A stretch of 64,000 bases of DNA from Persicobacter diffluens (lineage in GTDB: Bacteria; Bacteroidota; Bacteroidia; Cytophagales; Cyclobacteriaceae). Below the pieces are notes generated by a model that did no database searches, was not told the origin of the DNA, and saw only the letters and a list, made by a program, of their open reading frames with translations. The stretch lies in contig NZ_BQKE01000005.1 of NCBI RefSeq assembly GCF_036244895.1, forward strand, positions 347,991 to 411,990. The letters are read 5' to 3'. A program made the position numbers and the translations under genes. Position 1 is the stretch's first letter. Every line of letters starts with the position of its first letter. Of this stretch, positions 27,370 to 37,300 are shown piece by piece.

Positions 27370-28581
27370 CTAAACTTCATTTTCATTAGCCAAATACCTC
27401 ACTAAGGCTTCCACATAATAATAATCAGCATAGGATAACGGCGTATCCACCTCCGAATTTCTTGGCAAATTCCCCACACTATGTTTCAGTAAGAAATGCC
27501 CATTTTCACCTACTTTAGCCAAATATTCAGGTCCACTCAAGGTGTTTAAAATCGTTTCCACCTGATCAAAATATTTCTTCCCTAAAACCTCATCCTTAGT
27601 TAGTTTGGATAAGTCAATCAACGCTGAAGCCATGATTGCTCCCGCTGAGGCATCACGGTAGGCATGCGGTATTTTGGGATCTTCAAAATCCCAATAAGGA
27701 ACGCCATCGGCAGGGTAGTTCGGGTTGGATAGGATAAAGCCGGCAATGTGTTGAGCCTGCTCCAGATAAATTGGGTTTTTAGTGTAACGGTACATCATCG
27801 TATAGCCATACAACCCCCATGCTTGGCCACGTGCCCAACTACTTTCATCATTCAATCCTTGGGCAGTATTTTTGTGTAAAACTGATCCGTCTTCCGCATT
27901 ATAGTCAATCACATGATAAGAGCTGTAATCATCGCGAAAATGATTTTTGATCGTGGTTTGTGCATGTTCGTTGGCGATTTTCAACAAGGATGACGACTGT
28001 CCTTCACGTCCGCCAACCCACGTAAGTAATTCCAGATTCATCATATTATCAATAATTACTGGGTATTTCCAACCACGACGACCATCCCAGTCCCAGGATT
28101 TTACGGCGCCCACATTGGGGTTGAAACGTCTGGCTAAAGTATAGGCACCGGTGGTTAATGGTTCCAGGAACTTTTCGTCCTTTGTGATTTTAAAGCCATT
28201 CCCATAACTGCAAAAAAGCATAAAACCAAGGTCATGATGTCCTGTTTGGTTTTTGACCAAGTCCAGTTCCAAGGTTTTTTCGGTGGCCAGATCCCTCCAC
28301 TTTTCATTCTTGGTGGCTTCATACAAATACCACATCGTTCCCGGATAGAAACCACTGCACCACCAGAATTTATCACTGGTAATCATTTTGCCCTTTTCGA
28401 ATGATCTGGGAAATTGTCCCGGGCTCAATTGTTTGGCCAATCCCTCGTATTGGAGGGCGCATAGAGCCATGGCCTGTTTCGCCTTTTGAGCGGAAAATGT
28501 TTTGTTTTGGGGTGTACGGCGCTCTTGGCTACAGTTGGTCAAAAGCAAAAAAATGGGAAAAAAAGTAATGAAGTATCGCAT
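27370..28581 (-). CDS. GH88 unsaturated glucuronyl hydrolase (lipoprotein)
   Basis: The 403-residue enzyme removes 4,5-unsaturated uronic acids from the ends of oligosaccharides made by polysaccharide lyases. A lipoprotein signal places Cys17 in LLLTNCSQ at the membrane. The (alpha/alpha)6 barrel shows FWWCSGFYPGTMWYL, GHHDLGFM (one catalytic Asp), IIDNMMNLELL (the second), and DESSWARGQAWGLYG, all typical of GH88. Start 28581 is chosen so that the signal peptide begins at MRYFITFF. It stands alone, transcribed leftward. Its presence implies a lyase acting on a uronic-acid glycan, of which this region encodes two candidates. Confidence 0.9.
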   Translation of the reverse strand: MRYFITFFPIFLLLTNCSQERRTPQNKTFSAQKAKQAMALCALQYEGLAKQLSPGQFPRSFEKGKMITSDKFWWCSGFYPGTMWYLYEATKNEKWRDLATEKTLELDLVKNQTGHHDLGFMLFCSYGNGFKITKDEKFLEPLTTGAYTLARRFNPNVGAVKSWDWDGRRGWKYPVIIDNMMNLELLTWVGGREGQSSSLLKIANEHAQTTIKNHFRDDYSSYHVIDYNAEDGSVLHKNTAQGLNDESSWARGQAWGLYGYTMMYRYTKNPIYLEQAQHIAGFILSNPNYPADGVPYWDFEDPKIPHAYRDASAGAIMASALIDLSKLTKDEVLGKKYFDQVETILNTLSGPEYLAKVGENGHFLLKHSVGNLPRNSEVDTPLSYADYYYVEALVRYLANENEV

Positions 28582-28694
28582 AGAGCCTAAATAAAAATAT
28601 GATGAAGTCAATTTAAAGGGTACTTTGAAAACGTACTTTTTACGTTGAAAATTTGGAGTTCATAAAACGTGCTTGGTTAAGGGTTTTCTTTTGA

Positions 28695-28850
28695 CCGTGT
28701 TTAAGAGCACACTATCCGGCTGCAAATTTGAATTATTGGAAGTGCTTTTGGATAATTTCTCAACAATAGCGATGCTATGCTCTCAAAAAAATTGAGTAAC
28801 ATTTCTGCAATAATCAAAATTCCGTAGCGAATTTTAGCTTTTATGCTCGC
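28695..28850 (+). repeat. R1 interspersed repeat, copy C
   Basis: It begins CGTGTTTAAGAGCACACTAT and contains GGCTGCAAATTTGAATTATT and CAATAGCGATGCTATGCTCTC. It fills part of the gap between the divergent GH88 and GH94-like genes. Confidence 0.8.
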
Positions 28851-29027
28851 TAATATGAATTAATGAGATTAAGATCGTTAGGCCTTTGGTGGAAAAAGAG
28901 GATAAATGTCCATTTGATGTGCATTTTTATTAGGGTGAAATGTTGAAGGGTATTATTTTACTAAATAAGTACAGTTTTAAGCTATAGTTTTTATTTCAAG
29001 TACTGACCGTGTTTATTTATAGTAAAT

Positions 29028-31205
29028 ATGAGTGCTATGATAACACAAGATACAACAGTAAGCAGATGGCTTTTGGATGATGATTTTTTTCCTGTGGTGG
29101 AATATACCGGCCCACTTCCTTTTCCAATGGAATTGGATCGTTCTGATACCTCACAAACCGAGGATCCTTATTTCCTTTTGGGGAATTACCGGCTCTTGCT
29201 TTTGCCTCATGTCAGTGGAAAATATCAACTGATTACAGGGGAGCGATCGTGGGGAAGGCTCAATCTGGGAAAAGAAGATAACAGTGGGGCGAATCATCTT
29301 ATTGTGGAATGGGATGGGCATAAAATTGACCTGACAGATATTAATCAGGATAAGGTTCAAATTGAACGGAATTGCCGATGTGGGGTAGGTTATGTGATTT
29401 GGGAATATGCGTTTAATGAAATGGTCATTACCAAAAAAATATCCGTCAGACCATCGCTTTCTGTAACAGGGGGGCAGTCCATCATGCAGGTAGATATCGA
29501 AATAAAGAACAATAATACGCATTGCCAACAACTGAAGGTTATCGATGCGATTGTTGCGGATTATGAAATGCATTATCAGCAAAAATGGCCAAAGAAAGTG
29601 GATTATGGAGTGCGGGAAGTGGAGCGTGGTGTTGATTTTTGTGCCATCGCCTTCGAAGCCAAGCCACGGGAGCCCTTTTTATGGAAAGACAAAGATACTA
29701 TTGCAGCATATGAGGGATTTCCACCTGTGCTTTTCATGGGATCAAAGGATAAAACCTCTATTGAACATAATGCTAATGGAGGAGCAAATTATCTTCAAGC
29801 CAATTATGAAGTGAAGTTGAAAGGGGGGTATAAACAGTCCTTCAGTTATCAATTGGGCTTCAGTTTTGATACAGATTATCAAGCCCAATGGAACGCATTT
29901 TGTGAAGAAAAAACTTCCGTAGCAGATCAATGGAAACAGGTGCTGCCTGAATTTGGGCTGGATAATGACCGACGGTCGGAGCTGATCTGGCATGCTCATA
30001 TATTGGAGGCCATGTCGCAATATTCTCGGTATTTCAAAGAAACCAAAACACCGCAGGGAAGTCAATATGATTTTTGGTGGGGCTTACATGCAAGCGTTCG
30101 GGATCACCTGCAACACCTGTTACCGATGTGTTATTATAACCCCACGGTGGCCAAATCAGCTTTGCGCTATGCGTTGAAAAAGGAAAATGCGCGAGGACAA
30201 GTGCCGATCATGGAGAAAGGCTTTGGCTATCAGACCGACGATGTCTATATACAGTCTGATAATCAGCTATTCTTACTGCATGCAATCAATGAATATTTGC
30301 GCATCACGGGTGATATCGATTTTTTATTCGAGCTGCTTCCTTATTACCCCCTGGAGAGCAAGGCGGAAGGAACGGTGCTTGACCATATTGAAAAACTGAT
30401 TTTGTTTCTTCGGGATGAAATTGGCCTTGGTCCGCGTGGATTGGTGCGGTTGCTGAATTCGGACTGGAACGATGATATTCATTTTGTATTGGCAAAAGAG
30501 CCTTTTAACCGAATGTATGAAAAATCCGAATCGCATTTGAATACCACAATGGCGATTGTGATGTATCAACAATTGGCTCAAAATTTTTCGTCCTTAACGC
30601 CCACTGATGAATATACCTATCAGGTCGATATGCTGAAATCTATTGCCCAAACGCAGGCAACTGTTTTGTATGAAAATTTAATGAAAGACATTGGGAGTGC
30701 CTCCTTTTTCAAGCGTTTCTATTGGGTGGATGAGCCGATTGGAGAAGAGGAGGTTTATATGTGGCCACAGGCCTTTGGTTTGCAGATCCCTCATTTGGAT
30801 AGTGAGCTGAAAGCAAAAATGATTGAGGTGGTCAATGAGCGCTTGGTTTATCCCGAAAAAGCGGGTGGGCGATTGATGGAAGGACCATTGCCTGGCGTAA
30901 AGGAACATTATTGCAAGGATGGTGCTGGTGAGAATGGCGGCTTTTGGTTTGCTCCTTACGCTCAATATGTCATTGGGGTGGCGCAGGTAAATTTATCATT
31001 GGCCTGGGATCTTTTTAACCGCATGAGCCTTCGGCATATCGGGCAGGTTTTTCCTGATTTTTGGTTAGGGCAATGGACGGCATCGGATTATATCGACGGC
31101 TCGCTTTCTGAAACGGAGGGCCATGCTTTCAATATGCCTTATAATGCCCATGCGCATGCCTATCCGCTTTATACTTATTACCGATTGAAGGAATTAGAAG
31201 GATAG
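29028..31205 (+). CDS. GH94/GH36-type glycoside hydrolase or phosphorylase (cytoplasmic)
   Basis: The 725-residue protein has a beta-sandwich N-terminal domain (about 30-290) and an (alpha/alpha)6 barrel (about 310-720), the layout of family 94 phosphorylases. LLNSDWNDDIHF (about 473-484) corresponds to the catalytic Asp motif DWND of the true GH94 at 22839-25232, and GYGMWPQA-like YMWPQAFGLQIP follows later. Overall similarity to that protein is low, so it is a different subgroup with its own substrate, perhaps acting on another beta-linked disaccharide or aldobiouronic acid. There is no signal peptide. It is followed by a cytoplasmic GH2 enzyme, probably in the same operon. Confidence 0.72.
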   Translation: MSAMITQDTTVSRWLLDDDFFPVVEYTGPLPFPMELDRSDTSQTEDPYFLLGNYRLLLLPHVSGKYQLITGERSWGRLNLGKEDNSGANHLIVEWDGHKIDLTDINQDKVQIERNCRCGVGYVIWEYAFNEMVITKKISVRPSLSVTGGQSIMQVDIEIKNNNTHCQQLKVIDAIVADYEMHYQQKWPKKVDYGVREVERGVDFCAIAFEAKPREPFLWKDKDTIAAYEGFPPVLFMGSKDKTSIEHNANGGANYLQANYEVKLKGGYKQSFSYQLGFSFDTDYQAQWNAFCEEKTSVADQWKQVLPEFGLDNDRRSELIWHAHILEAMSQYSRYFKETKTPQGSQYDFWWGLHASVRDHLQHLLPMCYYNPTVAKSALRYALKKENARGQVPIMEKGFGYQTDDVYIQSDNQLFLLHAINEYLRITGDIDFLFELLPYYPLESKAEGTVLDHIEKLILFLRDEIGLGPRGLVRLLNSDWNDDIHFVLAKEPFNRMYEKSESHLNTTMAIVMYQQLAQNFSSLTPTDEYTYQVDMLKSIAQTQATVLYENLMKDIGSASFFKRFYWVDEPIGEEEVYMWPQAFGLQIPHLDSELKAKMIEVVNERLVYPEKAGGRLMEGPLPGVKEHYCKDGAGENGGFWFAPYAQYVIGVAQVNLSLAWDLFNRMSLRHIGQVFPDFWLGQWTASDYIDGSLSETEGHAFNMPYNAHAHAYPLYTYYRLKELEG

Positions 31206-31234
31206 GTACGGTAGGAATTTGAGGTGTTGATTTG

Positions 31235-31350
31235 TCCACAGGTTACGCAGATTTATACAGATTATTTTTGACGGGATCTATTCTAATAAATCAACATTGT
31301 AGGTAAAATAATAAACTATGGTAATCCTGGCCTTTAGCACCCTTCCAACA
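31235..31350 (+). repeat. Short repeated leader also found before the GH94 gene
   Basis: CACAGGTTACGCAGATTTAT, TTTTTGACGGGATCTAT and ATGGTAATCCTGGCCTTTA recur in similar order at 22665-22790, before the GH94 gene (ACAGGTTGCACAGATATTTT, TTTTGATCAGATCTAT, ATGGCCTTTAAC). They may be shared repeat DNA rather than regulatory sites. Confidence 0.5.
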
Positions 31351-31398
31351 GTGTATTGCTTAATTGTAAATGGATCAAGAACTTAGAAAATATAAGCA

Positions 31399-33600
31399 AT
31401 GAAAAATATAGAAATGAATTGGGAACTCGGGCATCATACTGGAAAAGAGCAGACACCTGAGCAATGGGTAAAAGCAAATGTTCCCGGCAATGCGCAGTTG
31501 GATTGGGCGAGGGCGAACGACTATCCCGACTTCCATTTCGGCGACAATTACAAACAATGGGTTTGGATGGAAGACTGTTATTGGACCTACCAAACGGTGC
31601 TTGACCTTCCGAACGATGTGGAAGGAAAGAAGGTGTTTTTCCAGGCGAAAGGCATTGATTATGAATGTGAAATTTACCTGAATGATCAATTGCTCACGCA
31701 CCATACCGGGATGTTCAGTGAGGTGAAAGTGGTGCTTAATCCTTATATGACCGAAGCCAAAAATCAGTTAAAGGTGATTGTTTTTCCTGTTCCAAAATCA
31801 CATCACAATTCCTATGACAGATCGCAGGCCGACCATACTGCTAAGCCTGCAGTGAGCTACGGCTGGGACTGGCACCCACGCTTGATCCCATCGGGGATCT
31901 GGGACGAGGCGCGCTGTATCGTCATAGGACCGCAGGCAGTAAAAAGTCTGTTGGTGGATTATGAGCTTGATCTGCAGCAGCGGATGGCGCAGGTGAATAT
32001 GGAGGTGTCGTATTGGGGAGGTAATTTTTGGGATGGATCCTACCTGCTAGAAGTGTTGGACGAGGGCAAATGTGTAAAGGAAATTCGATTCAATGGAAAT
32101 ACCTCAAGTTTTGAATTGGCGGATCTTAAGTTATGGTGGTGTGTCGGGCAGGGCGATCCTTTTCAGTATGATTTTGTATTGACTGATCTGGAAACGAAAC
32201 AGCAAATCAGTCGTAAGGTCGCCTTCCGAAAAGTGGCCTTGGTGATGAATGAGGGGGCTTATGAGCGGACCAATACTTTCCCCAAGTCCCGCAGTTGCCC
32301 TCCGGTTCAGATGGAATTGAATGGGCAAAAAATCTTTTTGAAAGGCACCAACTGGGTGAACCCTGAAATTTTCCCTGGCACCATCACCGATGCGCGCTAC
32401 CATGAATTGATTGATCTGGCGTTGGAAGCGAACATGAATATCCTACGTGTTTGGGGCGGCGGGATTGTGAATAAGGATGCTTTCCATCAGTATTGCGATG
32501 ACAAGGGAATGTTGGTTTGGCAGGAATTTCCTTTGGCCTGTAACAACCATCCCGATGATAAGCAATACCTGAAGGTGTTGAAATCGGAGGCGACAGCGAT
32601 CGTGAAGCGATTGAAGCAATTTGCCTCAACGGTGCTGTGGTGCGGGGGAAATGAACTGTTCAACAGCTGGTCGGGCATGACCGATCAATCGCATGCCTTG
32701 CGTCTGTTAAATAGTGTGTGTTTTGAGCATGATTCCAACACCCCGTTTTTGCCTACCGCACCCGTGATGGGTATGGGGCACGGCCATTATGCTTTCTTTG
32801 ATGAGGATACCCAACAGGATGTTTTTCAGTGGATGTTCTCGGCAGATTGCACGGCCTACTCTGAATTTGGAATGCCATCTCCCGCTTTCGAAAATACCAT
32901 CAAAAAAATCATTCCCGCCGAGGAACAGTTCCCACCAAGCCCAACGGAAGCGTGGAAAGCGCATCATGCCTATGATGCCTGGACTGAAAAAACGTGGTTG
33001 AATGCCCACATTATCGAGCAATTTTTCGGGAAAAGTGAAGATTTATCCACTTTGGTAGCTCGGGGTCAGCAACTGCAAAGGATTGGTTATCAGTGTATAT
33101 TTGAAGCGGCCCGCCAAAAACAGCCTTATTGTAGCATGGCGCTGAACTGGTGCTTCAATGAACCATGGCCAACGGCTGCCAATAACTCCATTATCGATTA
33201 TGACAATCAGATCAAGCCTGCCTTTTATGGTATCAAAGATGCCTTGCGGCCCGTATTGGCAAGTGCTCAGTTCCAGCGTTTCTCCTATGATGCTGGCGAG
33301 TGGATGGAGATGGATTTGTGGATGCTCAATGATGGAGCACAGCAGTTCGACGGATTGAACATGACCATTGAAGTTTGTTTTGGAGAAGAATCTCAGGAAC
33401 AATATTGGAATGGTATCGCCGTCAAGTCGTTTGAAAATACAGTCGGTCCTCGCTTGCGTGTGAAGATTCCACAGCATCATCAAGGTTTATTTAATATAAA
33501 ATTAAAAGTGGAAAATCATTCTGCACTGGACAGCTATTACGAGTTGATGGTCAAGCCAATGGAAAAGTGGAAAGACGCTATTGCAGTGTTGAATATTTGA
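31399..33600 (+). CDS. GH2 beta-mannosidase-type glycosidase (cytoplasmic)
   Basis: The 733-residue GH2 enzyme lacks a signal peptide, so it acts on imported oligosaccharides. The sugar-binding domain (about 1-170, with AVSYGWDWHPRLIPSGIWD, typical of beta-mannosidases) and Ig-like domain are followed by the TIM barrel with acid/base Glu in WCGGNELFNSW (about 417) and nucleophile Glu in AYSEFGMPS (about 487). It is shorter than many mannosidases because the C-terminal sandwiches are reduced. It follows the GH94-like gene by 193 bases. A beta-mannosidase activity is likely but a beta-glucuronidase or galactosidase cannot be ruled out from sequence alone. Confidence 0.85.
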   Translation: MKNIEMNWELGHHTGKEQTPEQWVKANVPGNAQLDWARANDYPDFHFGDNYKQWVWMEDCYWTYQTVLDLPNDVEGKKVFFQAKGIDYECEIYLNDQLLTHHTGMFSEVKVVLNPYMTEAKNQLKVIVFPVPKSHHNSYDRSQADHTAKPAVSYGWDWHPRLIPSGIWDEARCIVIGPQAVKSLLVDYELDLQQRMAQVNMEVSYWGGNFWDGSYLLEVLDEGKCVKEIRFNGNTSSFELADLKLWWCVGQGDPFQYDFVLTDLETKQQISRKVAFRKVALVMNEGAYERTNTFPKSRSCPPVQMELNGQKIFLKGTNWVNPEIFPGTITDARYHELIDLALEANMNILRVWGGGIVNKDAFHQYCDDKGMLVWQEFPLACNNHPDDKQYLKVLKSEATAIVKRLKQFASTVLWCGGNELFNSWSGMTDQSHALRLLNSVCFEHDSNTPFLPTAPVMGMGHGHYAFFDEDTQQDVFQWMFSADCTAYSEFGMPSPAFENTIKKIIPAEEQFPPSPTEAWKAHHAYDAWTEKTWLNAHIIEQFFGKSEDLSTLVARGQQLQRIGYQCIFEAARQKQPYCSMALNWCFNEPWPTAANNSIIDYDNQIKPAFYGIKDALRPVLASAQFQRFSYDAGEWMEMDLWMLNDGAQQFDGLNMTIEVCFGEESQEQYWNGIAVKSFENTVGPRLRVKIPQHHQGLFNIKLKVENHSALDSYYELMVKPMEKWKDAIAVLNI

Positions 33601-33630
33601 TTTATAATTAGTCGTAATATTTCATATATG

Positions 33631-33665
33631 AAGGTCGGAGCACTTTACTCCGACCTTTTTTCTTA
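33631..33665 (+). terminator. Terminator after the GH2 gene
   Basis: AAGGTCGGAG and CTCCGACCTT flank a seven-base loop and are followed by TTTTC. It is strong and well placed, 31 bases after the stop codon. Confidence 0.85.
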
Positions 33666-33749
33666 TCCGATTAATTGTCTCCTAATTCAGAACATGAGTA
33701 TCTATATAAAAACGGGTTGATTGTACTTTTATGATTTTACATTAAAAGT

Positions 33750-35597
33750 ATGACAATGCGGAAAATTATATCTATTCTATGCCTGCTATTTTTTTATCAT
33801 ACAGGCTTTAGTCAATATCAACTTATTGCTGAACACCTTAAAAACCCCGACAAAAATATTGACTTCGTGAAAGGCGTGGCTGATTTTCATATTAAACTGG
33901 AGGACAAAAACCTCGGGGGTTACCATACCTTTGCCGGATTGGATGGTCATGCCAAAGCGGATCAAAGCGGAGGTTGGGAAGGATTTCAGTACAAGAGCCT
34001 TTGCGCCACAAGCCGAACGGCCTATGCTTTTGCCCGCGCATTTCAGATGACGGGTGATATTAAATATTTACAACATGCGAGAAAGGCACTTGATTTTTTG
34101 TATGATAAAGGTTGGGATCAACAAAATGACGGCTGGTTTTTTACCTATGATACCGATAATGATCAGTCCTTTGGCACACCCTGGGCTCAAAACGAACGAT
34201 GGATTTTCCAACAAGAATATGCCATGGTGGGAATTGTAGCCATGGAAGAAGCTCTCGGCGGAACACCTTTTGAATCTAATGGAATTGCAATCGAACAGGA
34301 ATTTATAGATAAATCGCTTCAAAACCTGGATGAAAATTGGTGGGATAGCCGGGATAATTATCTTGGTTTTTATGAAAAAGGCAGCATTCGAAATTCCGGC
34401 CAAAAGGGCAAAGGTTTTACCGGTACCATTGATGGCATTAATACACATGCGGCCTTGTTGGCCAATAGCTACCGGACTCCGGAAACCATTCAGAGATTTA
34501 AAGACCTCTCTGATATTGCAAGGGATCATCTGGCTGGTTCGATGGAGTTAACTGCTGTAAAAGCAGGTTTTCCGGAGATTTTTGATAGTAATTGGAATAT
34601 TGACCAATCTAACGACCACTGCGGGGTGGGACATGTTCTGAAAACGGCCTGGTGCTTGGGCAGGGCGGCCGTTTTCTTTAGAAATGCAAGTTACCAAACC
34701 GCTGCAGAACAATTGCTTGATCAGGTGTTGGAGCGTAATAATCATGAGCATGAAGATTTATACGACTACCATTACGGTGCACCTTTTTCGGATATCAGCT
34801 GGAAGACAGGCAAAAGGAAAAATGCGACCAAGAATCATTGGGTGCTCGAGCAAGGGCTTACAGGAGGCCTGATGAATTATTACAGTACGGTTGATGATCA
34901 AAAAAGGGAAAAATACCTTCAATTAGCCGATGAATCCATGGCATTCTTTGAACAGCATTTATTAAGTGCTCATGGCGTGTCGTATATGAACGTATCACAA
35001 GATGGCAGTCAGCCTTTTGGGGATTTATTGGCCAACACTTTCAAAGCAGGCTTCCACGATGCGGAATTAGGCTATATGACCTATTTGTATGCCAACACTT
35101 ATTTGCATGCACGGCCCTTTTCATTGTATTATCACTTTGATGGCCAAACCACCGAGCAGGTTCAGTTAGCGCCAGTCATTGTTAAGAAAGACGGATTATC
35201 CATTGCATCCATTACCCTCAACGGGGAGCCTTATACCGATTTTGACGCCCAAGCCATGACGGTGAATTTGGATGAAAGCACTTCGGGCATTTTTAAGGTT
35301 ACTTATCAACCCAACAGTAATCCACTTGATCCACAAACACCACTATTGGCTGAAAAGACTCAGAACTTCGAAGTTTATCCGACCATTTTTAATGAGCAAT
35401 TGACGATTGAGGGGAAAGGCATTCAACAAGCAGGCCTGTTCAGCATAAGCGGAAAAAAAGTGGGGCATTATCACCTTGATCCTTCCCTTGATCAACAAAA
35501 ATTACAACTTAATACGCTGGCTACCGGGATGTATCTGCTTCGGTTAGACGGTATTAATCAGCAGACACAAATGATTAAACTTTTGAAACAGCGGTAA
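33750..35597 (+). CDS. Secreted AGE-fold sugar epimerase-like protein with T9SS sorting domain
   Basis: The 615-residue protein has a signal peptide (first ~22 residues) and an N-acylglucosamine 2-epimerase-like (alpha/alpha)6 barrel at about 35-460. Motifs include GWEGFQYKSLCATSRTAYAFA, WFFTYD, FQQEYAMVG, HCGVGHVLKTAWCLGRAAVF, and KNHWVLEQGLTGGLMNYY. The last ~75 residues (FEVYPTIFNEQLTI ... LATGMYLLRLDG ... QMIKLLKQR) form a type IX secretion sorting domain. AGE epimerases and mannobiose 2-epimerases are usually inside the cell, so export and cell-surface attachment are unusual; the barrel may instead be a hydrolase or lyase relative. It lies between two glycan operons and has its own short leader. 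Confidence 0.8.
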   Translation: MTMRKIISILCLLFFYHTGFSQYQLIAEHLKNPDKNIDFVKGVADFHIKLEDKNLGGYHTFAGLDGHAKADQSGGWEGFQYKSLCATSRTAYAFARAFQMTGDIKYLQHARKALDFLYDKGWDQQNDGWFFTYDTDNDQSFGTPWAQNERWIFQQEYAMVGIVAMEEALGGTPFESNGIAIEQEFIDKSLQNLDENWWDSRDNYLGFYEKGSIRNSGQKGKGFTGTIDGINTHAALLANSYRTPETIQRFKDLSDIARDHLAGSMELTAVKAGFPEIFDSNWNIDQSNDHCGVGHVLKTAWCLGRAAVFFRNASYQTAAEQLLDQVLERNNHEHEDLYDYHYGAPFSDISWKTGKRKNATKNHWVLEQGLTGGLMNYYSTVDDQKREKYLQLADESMAFFEQHLLSAHGVSYMNVSQDGSQPFGDLLANTFKAGFHDAELGYMTYLYANTYLHARPFSLYYHFDGQTTEQVQLAPVIVKKDGLSIASITLNGEPYTDFDAQAMTVNLDESTSGIFKVTYQPNSNPLDPQTPLLAEKTQNFEVYPTIFNEQLTIEGKGIQQAGLFSISGKKVGHYHLDPSLDQQKLQLNTLATGMYLLRLDGINQQTQMIKLLKQR

Positions 35598-35827
35598 AGG
35601 TTGATAAATCATCTCTGCTACAGTGGAGAAATGTTTAACCTGCTACAATGAGCCCTTGGAAGGTAGTGGGATCAATGATTAGAATAAAATTACACTAATA
35701 ATTGAAGGTTAATCCACCTTAAATCTTTCATCAGCCTCCAATTTGGAACTATCAAATGATTAACCAGCCCGCCTAAATGGCCGGCGTTAATTCGGAAATT
35801 ATTTTTTTTACTATACTTATTTTTAAG

Positions 35828-36829
35828 ATGAAAGTATTTAACTCTATGACCTTGAAAGCCATTGCTTTCTCACTGCCTATTGTTTTTTTGTCGGCTTGTT
35901 CAGAATCAACAACCGATGAACCTACCGAACCAGTTGATCCACCAGTGGAGGAGTGTAATGTAGCTACTCCTGATGATTTTGTGCTTATGAAAGGAGAAGA
36001 GAAAATCCTCATGAATGAGGGCAATGATTTGGGCGAATTTGTAAAACGAGTAGTTTTGGGGAATAGTGGGGACACAGAGTTTTCTTTTGCGACCTCAGAT
36101 AATGCCTTTACTTATGGGGCAGTTTCAGGCAAAGGGGATCAACTGGCCGGAGATCTACAGGTGAAAGGGGAAGATTGCGGAGAGCTTTGGGATAAAATTG
36201 TGGTTCCCAACGCAGAGGCTAAGGTAGCTGCCATCAATGCTCATGCAGATAAGAAGACTTATTCGGTTGAGGTGGTAGATCAGGTTACCTGTATTGATTT
36301 CAATTGGGACCATACTGATGCCGAAGGTAATAAGAAAATACTTTGGATGGTTGGACAGGTGAATACCGTTCCTAATCAGGCGCCTGAAAATGCTTGGGGG
36401 CAAGGTGTACCGATGACACAGTCAGCAGATAATCCTGCCATCTGGGAGGCTGATATTTGGGGGTATAACCCCTGGTCTGAAACACCCAATGCCCATTTGG
36501 AAGATTACAATTTCAAAGTAGTATATAATGCACAAGGCGTATGGGGAGAGGACGACGGCACTTATAATGTGGACTGGGGAAATGGGCCTGAAGATGATAC
36601 CGAATCTTTATCCGGTACCTGGTATGTGAAATCTTTTACGAAAGATAAAGATGGAAATGAAACGCTTGCAGAATGCACTAATGCTCCGGATAAAATTAAT
36701 GACGAGGGGGTAAATGAAGGTCCTAACACGGGAGGGTGTAGAGTAAAAGTACCGGGAAGTGCGGATAAAGGTTTACACCTCACTTTCAATGTAGAGACGC
36801 AAGCATTTTTATTCGAGATCAACGAGTAA
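35828..36829 (+). CDS. Surface lipoprotein of unknown family, SusE/F-like position
   Basis: The 333-residue lipoprotein has the lipobox VFLSAC (Cys24) in a signal peptide, followed by an acidic/proline linker (TTDEPTEPVDPPVEE) that marks exposed lipoproteins. The body is rich in Trp, Asp and Gly (FNWDHTDAEGNKKILWMVG, WEADIWGYNPWSETPNAHLED, WYVKSFTKDKDGNE), as in carbohydrate-binding proteins. It lies upstream of the SusC/SusD pair on the same strand, the position often held by a SusE/F-like glycan-binding protein, but I do not recognise a specific family. The start is set at the ATG before the signal sequence; 17 earlier codons are not a signal. Confidence 0.6.
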   Translation: MKVFNSMTLKAIAFSLPIVFLSACSESTTDEPTEPVDPPVEECNVATPDDFVLMKGEEKILMNEGNDLGEFVKRVVLGNSGDTEFSFATSDNAFTYGAVSGKGDQLAGDLQVKGEDCGELWDKIVVPNAEAKVAAINAHADKKTYSVEVVDQVTCIDFNWDHTDAEGNKKILWMVGQVNTVPNQAPENAWGQGVPMTQSADNPAIWEADIWGYNPWSETPNAHLEDYNFKVVYNAQGVWGEDDGTYNVDWGNGPEDDTESLSGTWYVKSFTKDKDGNETLAECTNAPDKINDEGVNEGPNTGGCRVKVPGSADKGLHLTFNVETQAFLFEINE

Positions 36830-37111
36830 TGCTTTAAAGCGTGGGATACACACGCTCAAAGCAGTAGGGAATTATTGCAACAACGATACAAGGTTATTTT
36901 TAGCATATGGCATACCGAGCATCAGGATACGCTAGGAATTGTGCTCTAATAACCAGTTGCTGTAGTCAAAATGAGTGGTGATTAACTAGTCAATCTAAAA
37001 TTATATGTCTTTAAAAGGATCACTATATCTTTAGAGTTAAAAGTGGTCCTTTTGAATAAACCACTTATAGGATCAATCTATTGGGCATTCTGGTTTTAAT
37101 GCTGTTGCTAA
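36830..37111. other. Gap upstream of the SusC/SusD operon
   Basis: No gene is seen. The stretch leads to a short R1-like inverted element and a terminator. Confidence 0.4.
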
Positions 37112-37166
37112 GAGCGTGTTTAATATTTGAAATTTGCAGCCTATTGCTGTGTATTCGAACATGCTC
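37112..37166. repeat. Short R1-type inverted-end element
   Basis: GAGCGTGTTTAA at the left and GAACATGCTC at the right are inverted relatives of the R1 ends. The interior is only about 30 bases, so it is a deletion remnant. Confidence 0.45.
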
Positions 37167-37174
37167 TAAATCTC

Positions 37175-37203
37175 AAAAAAGCTATCTTTTGGGTAGCTTT
37201 TTT
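37175..37203 (+). terminator. Terminator upstream of the SusC gene
   Basis: AAAAAAGCTATC and GGGTAGCTTTTTT form a stem around TTTT. It isolates the SusC/SusD operon from read-through from the lipoprotein gene, so susC must have its own promoter in the following ~100 AT-rich bases. Confidence 0.75.
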
Positions 37204-37300
37204 GAACCATTAATACTATTCTTATTTATTAAAAATGGTTCTCTAAATGTATAATTTATTTACCATATAATTTTTTTATAATTAAACATTTATTATTGAT

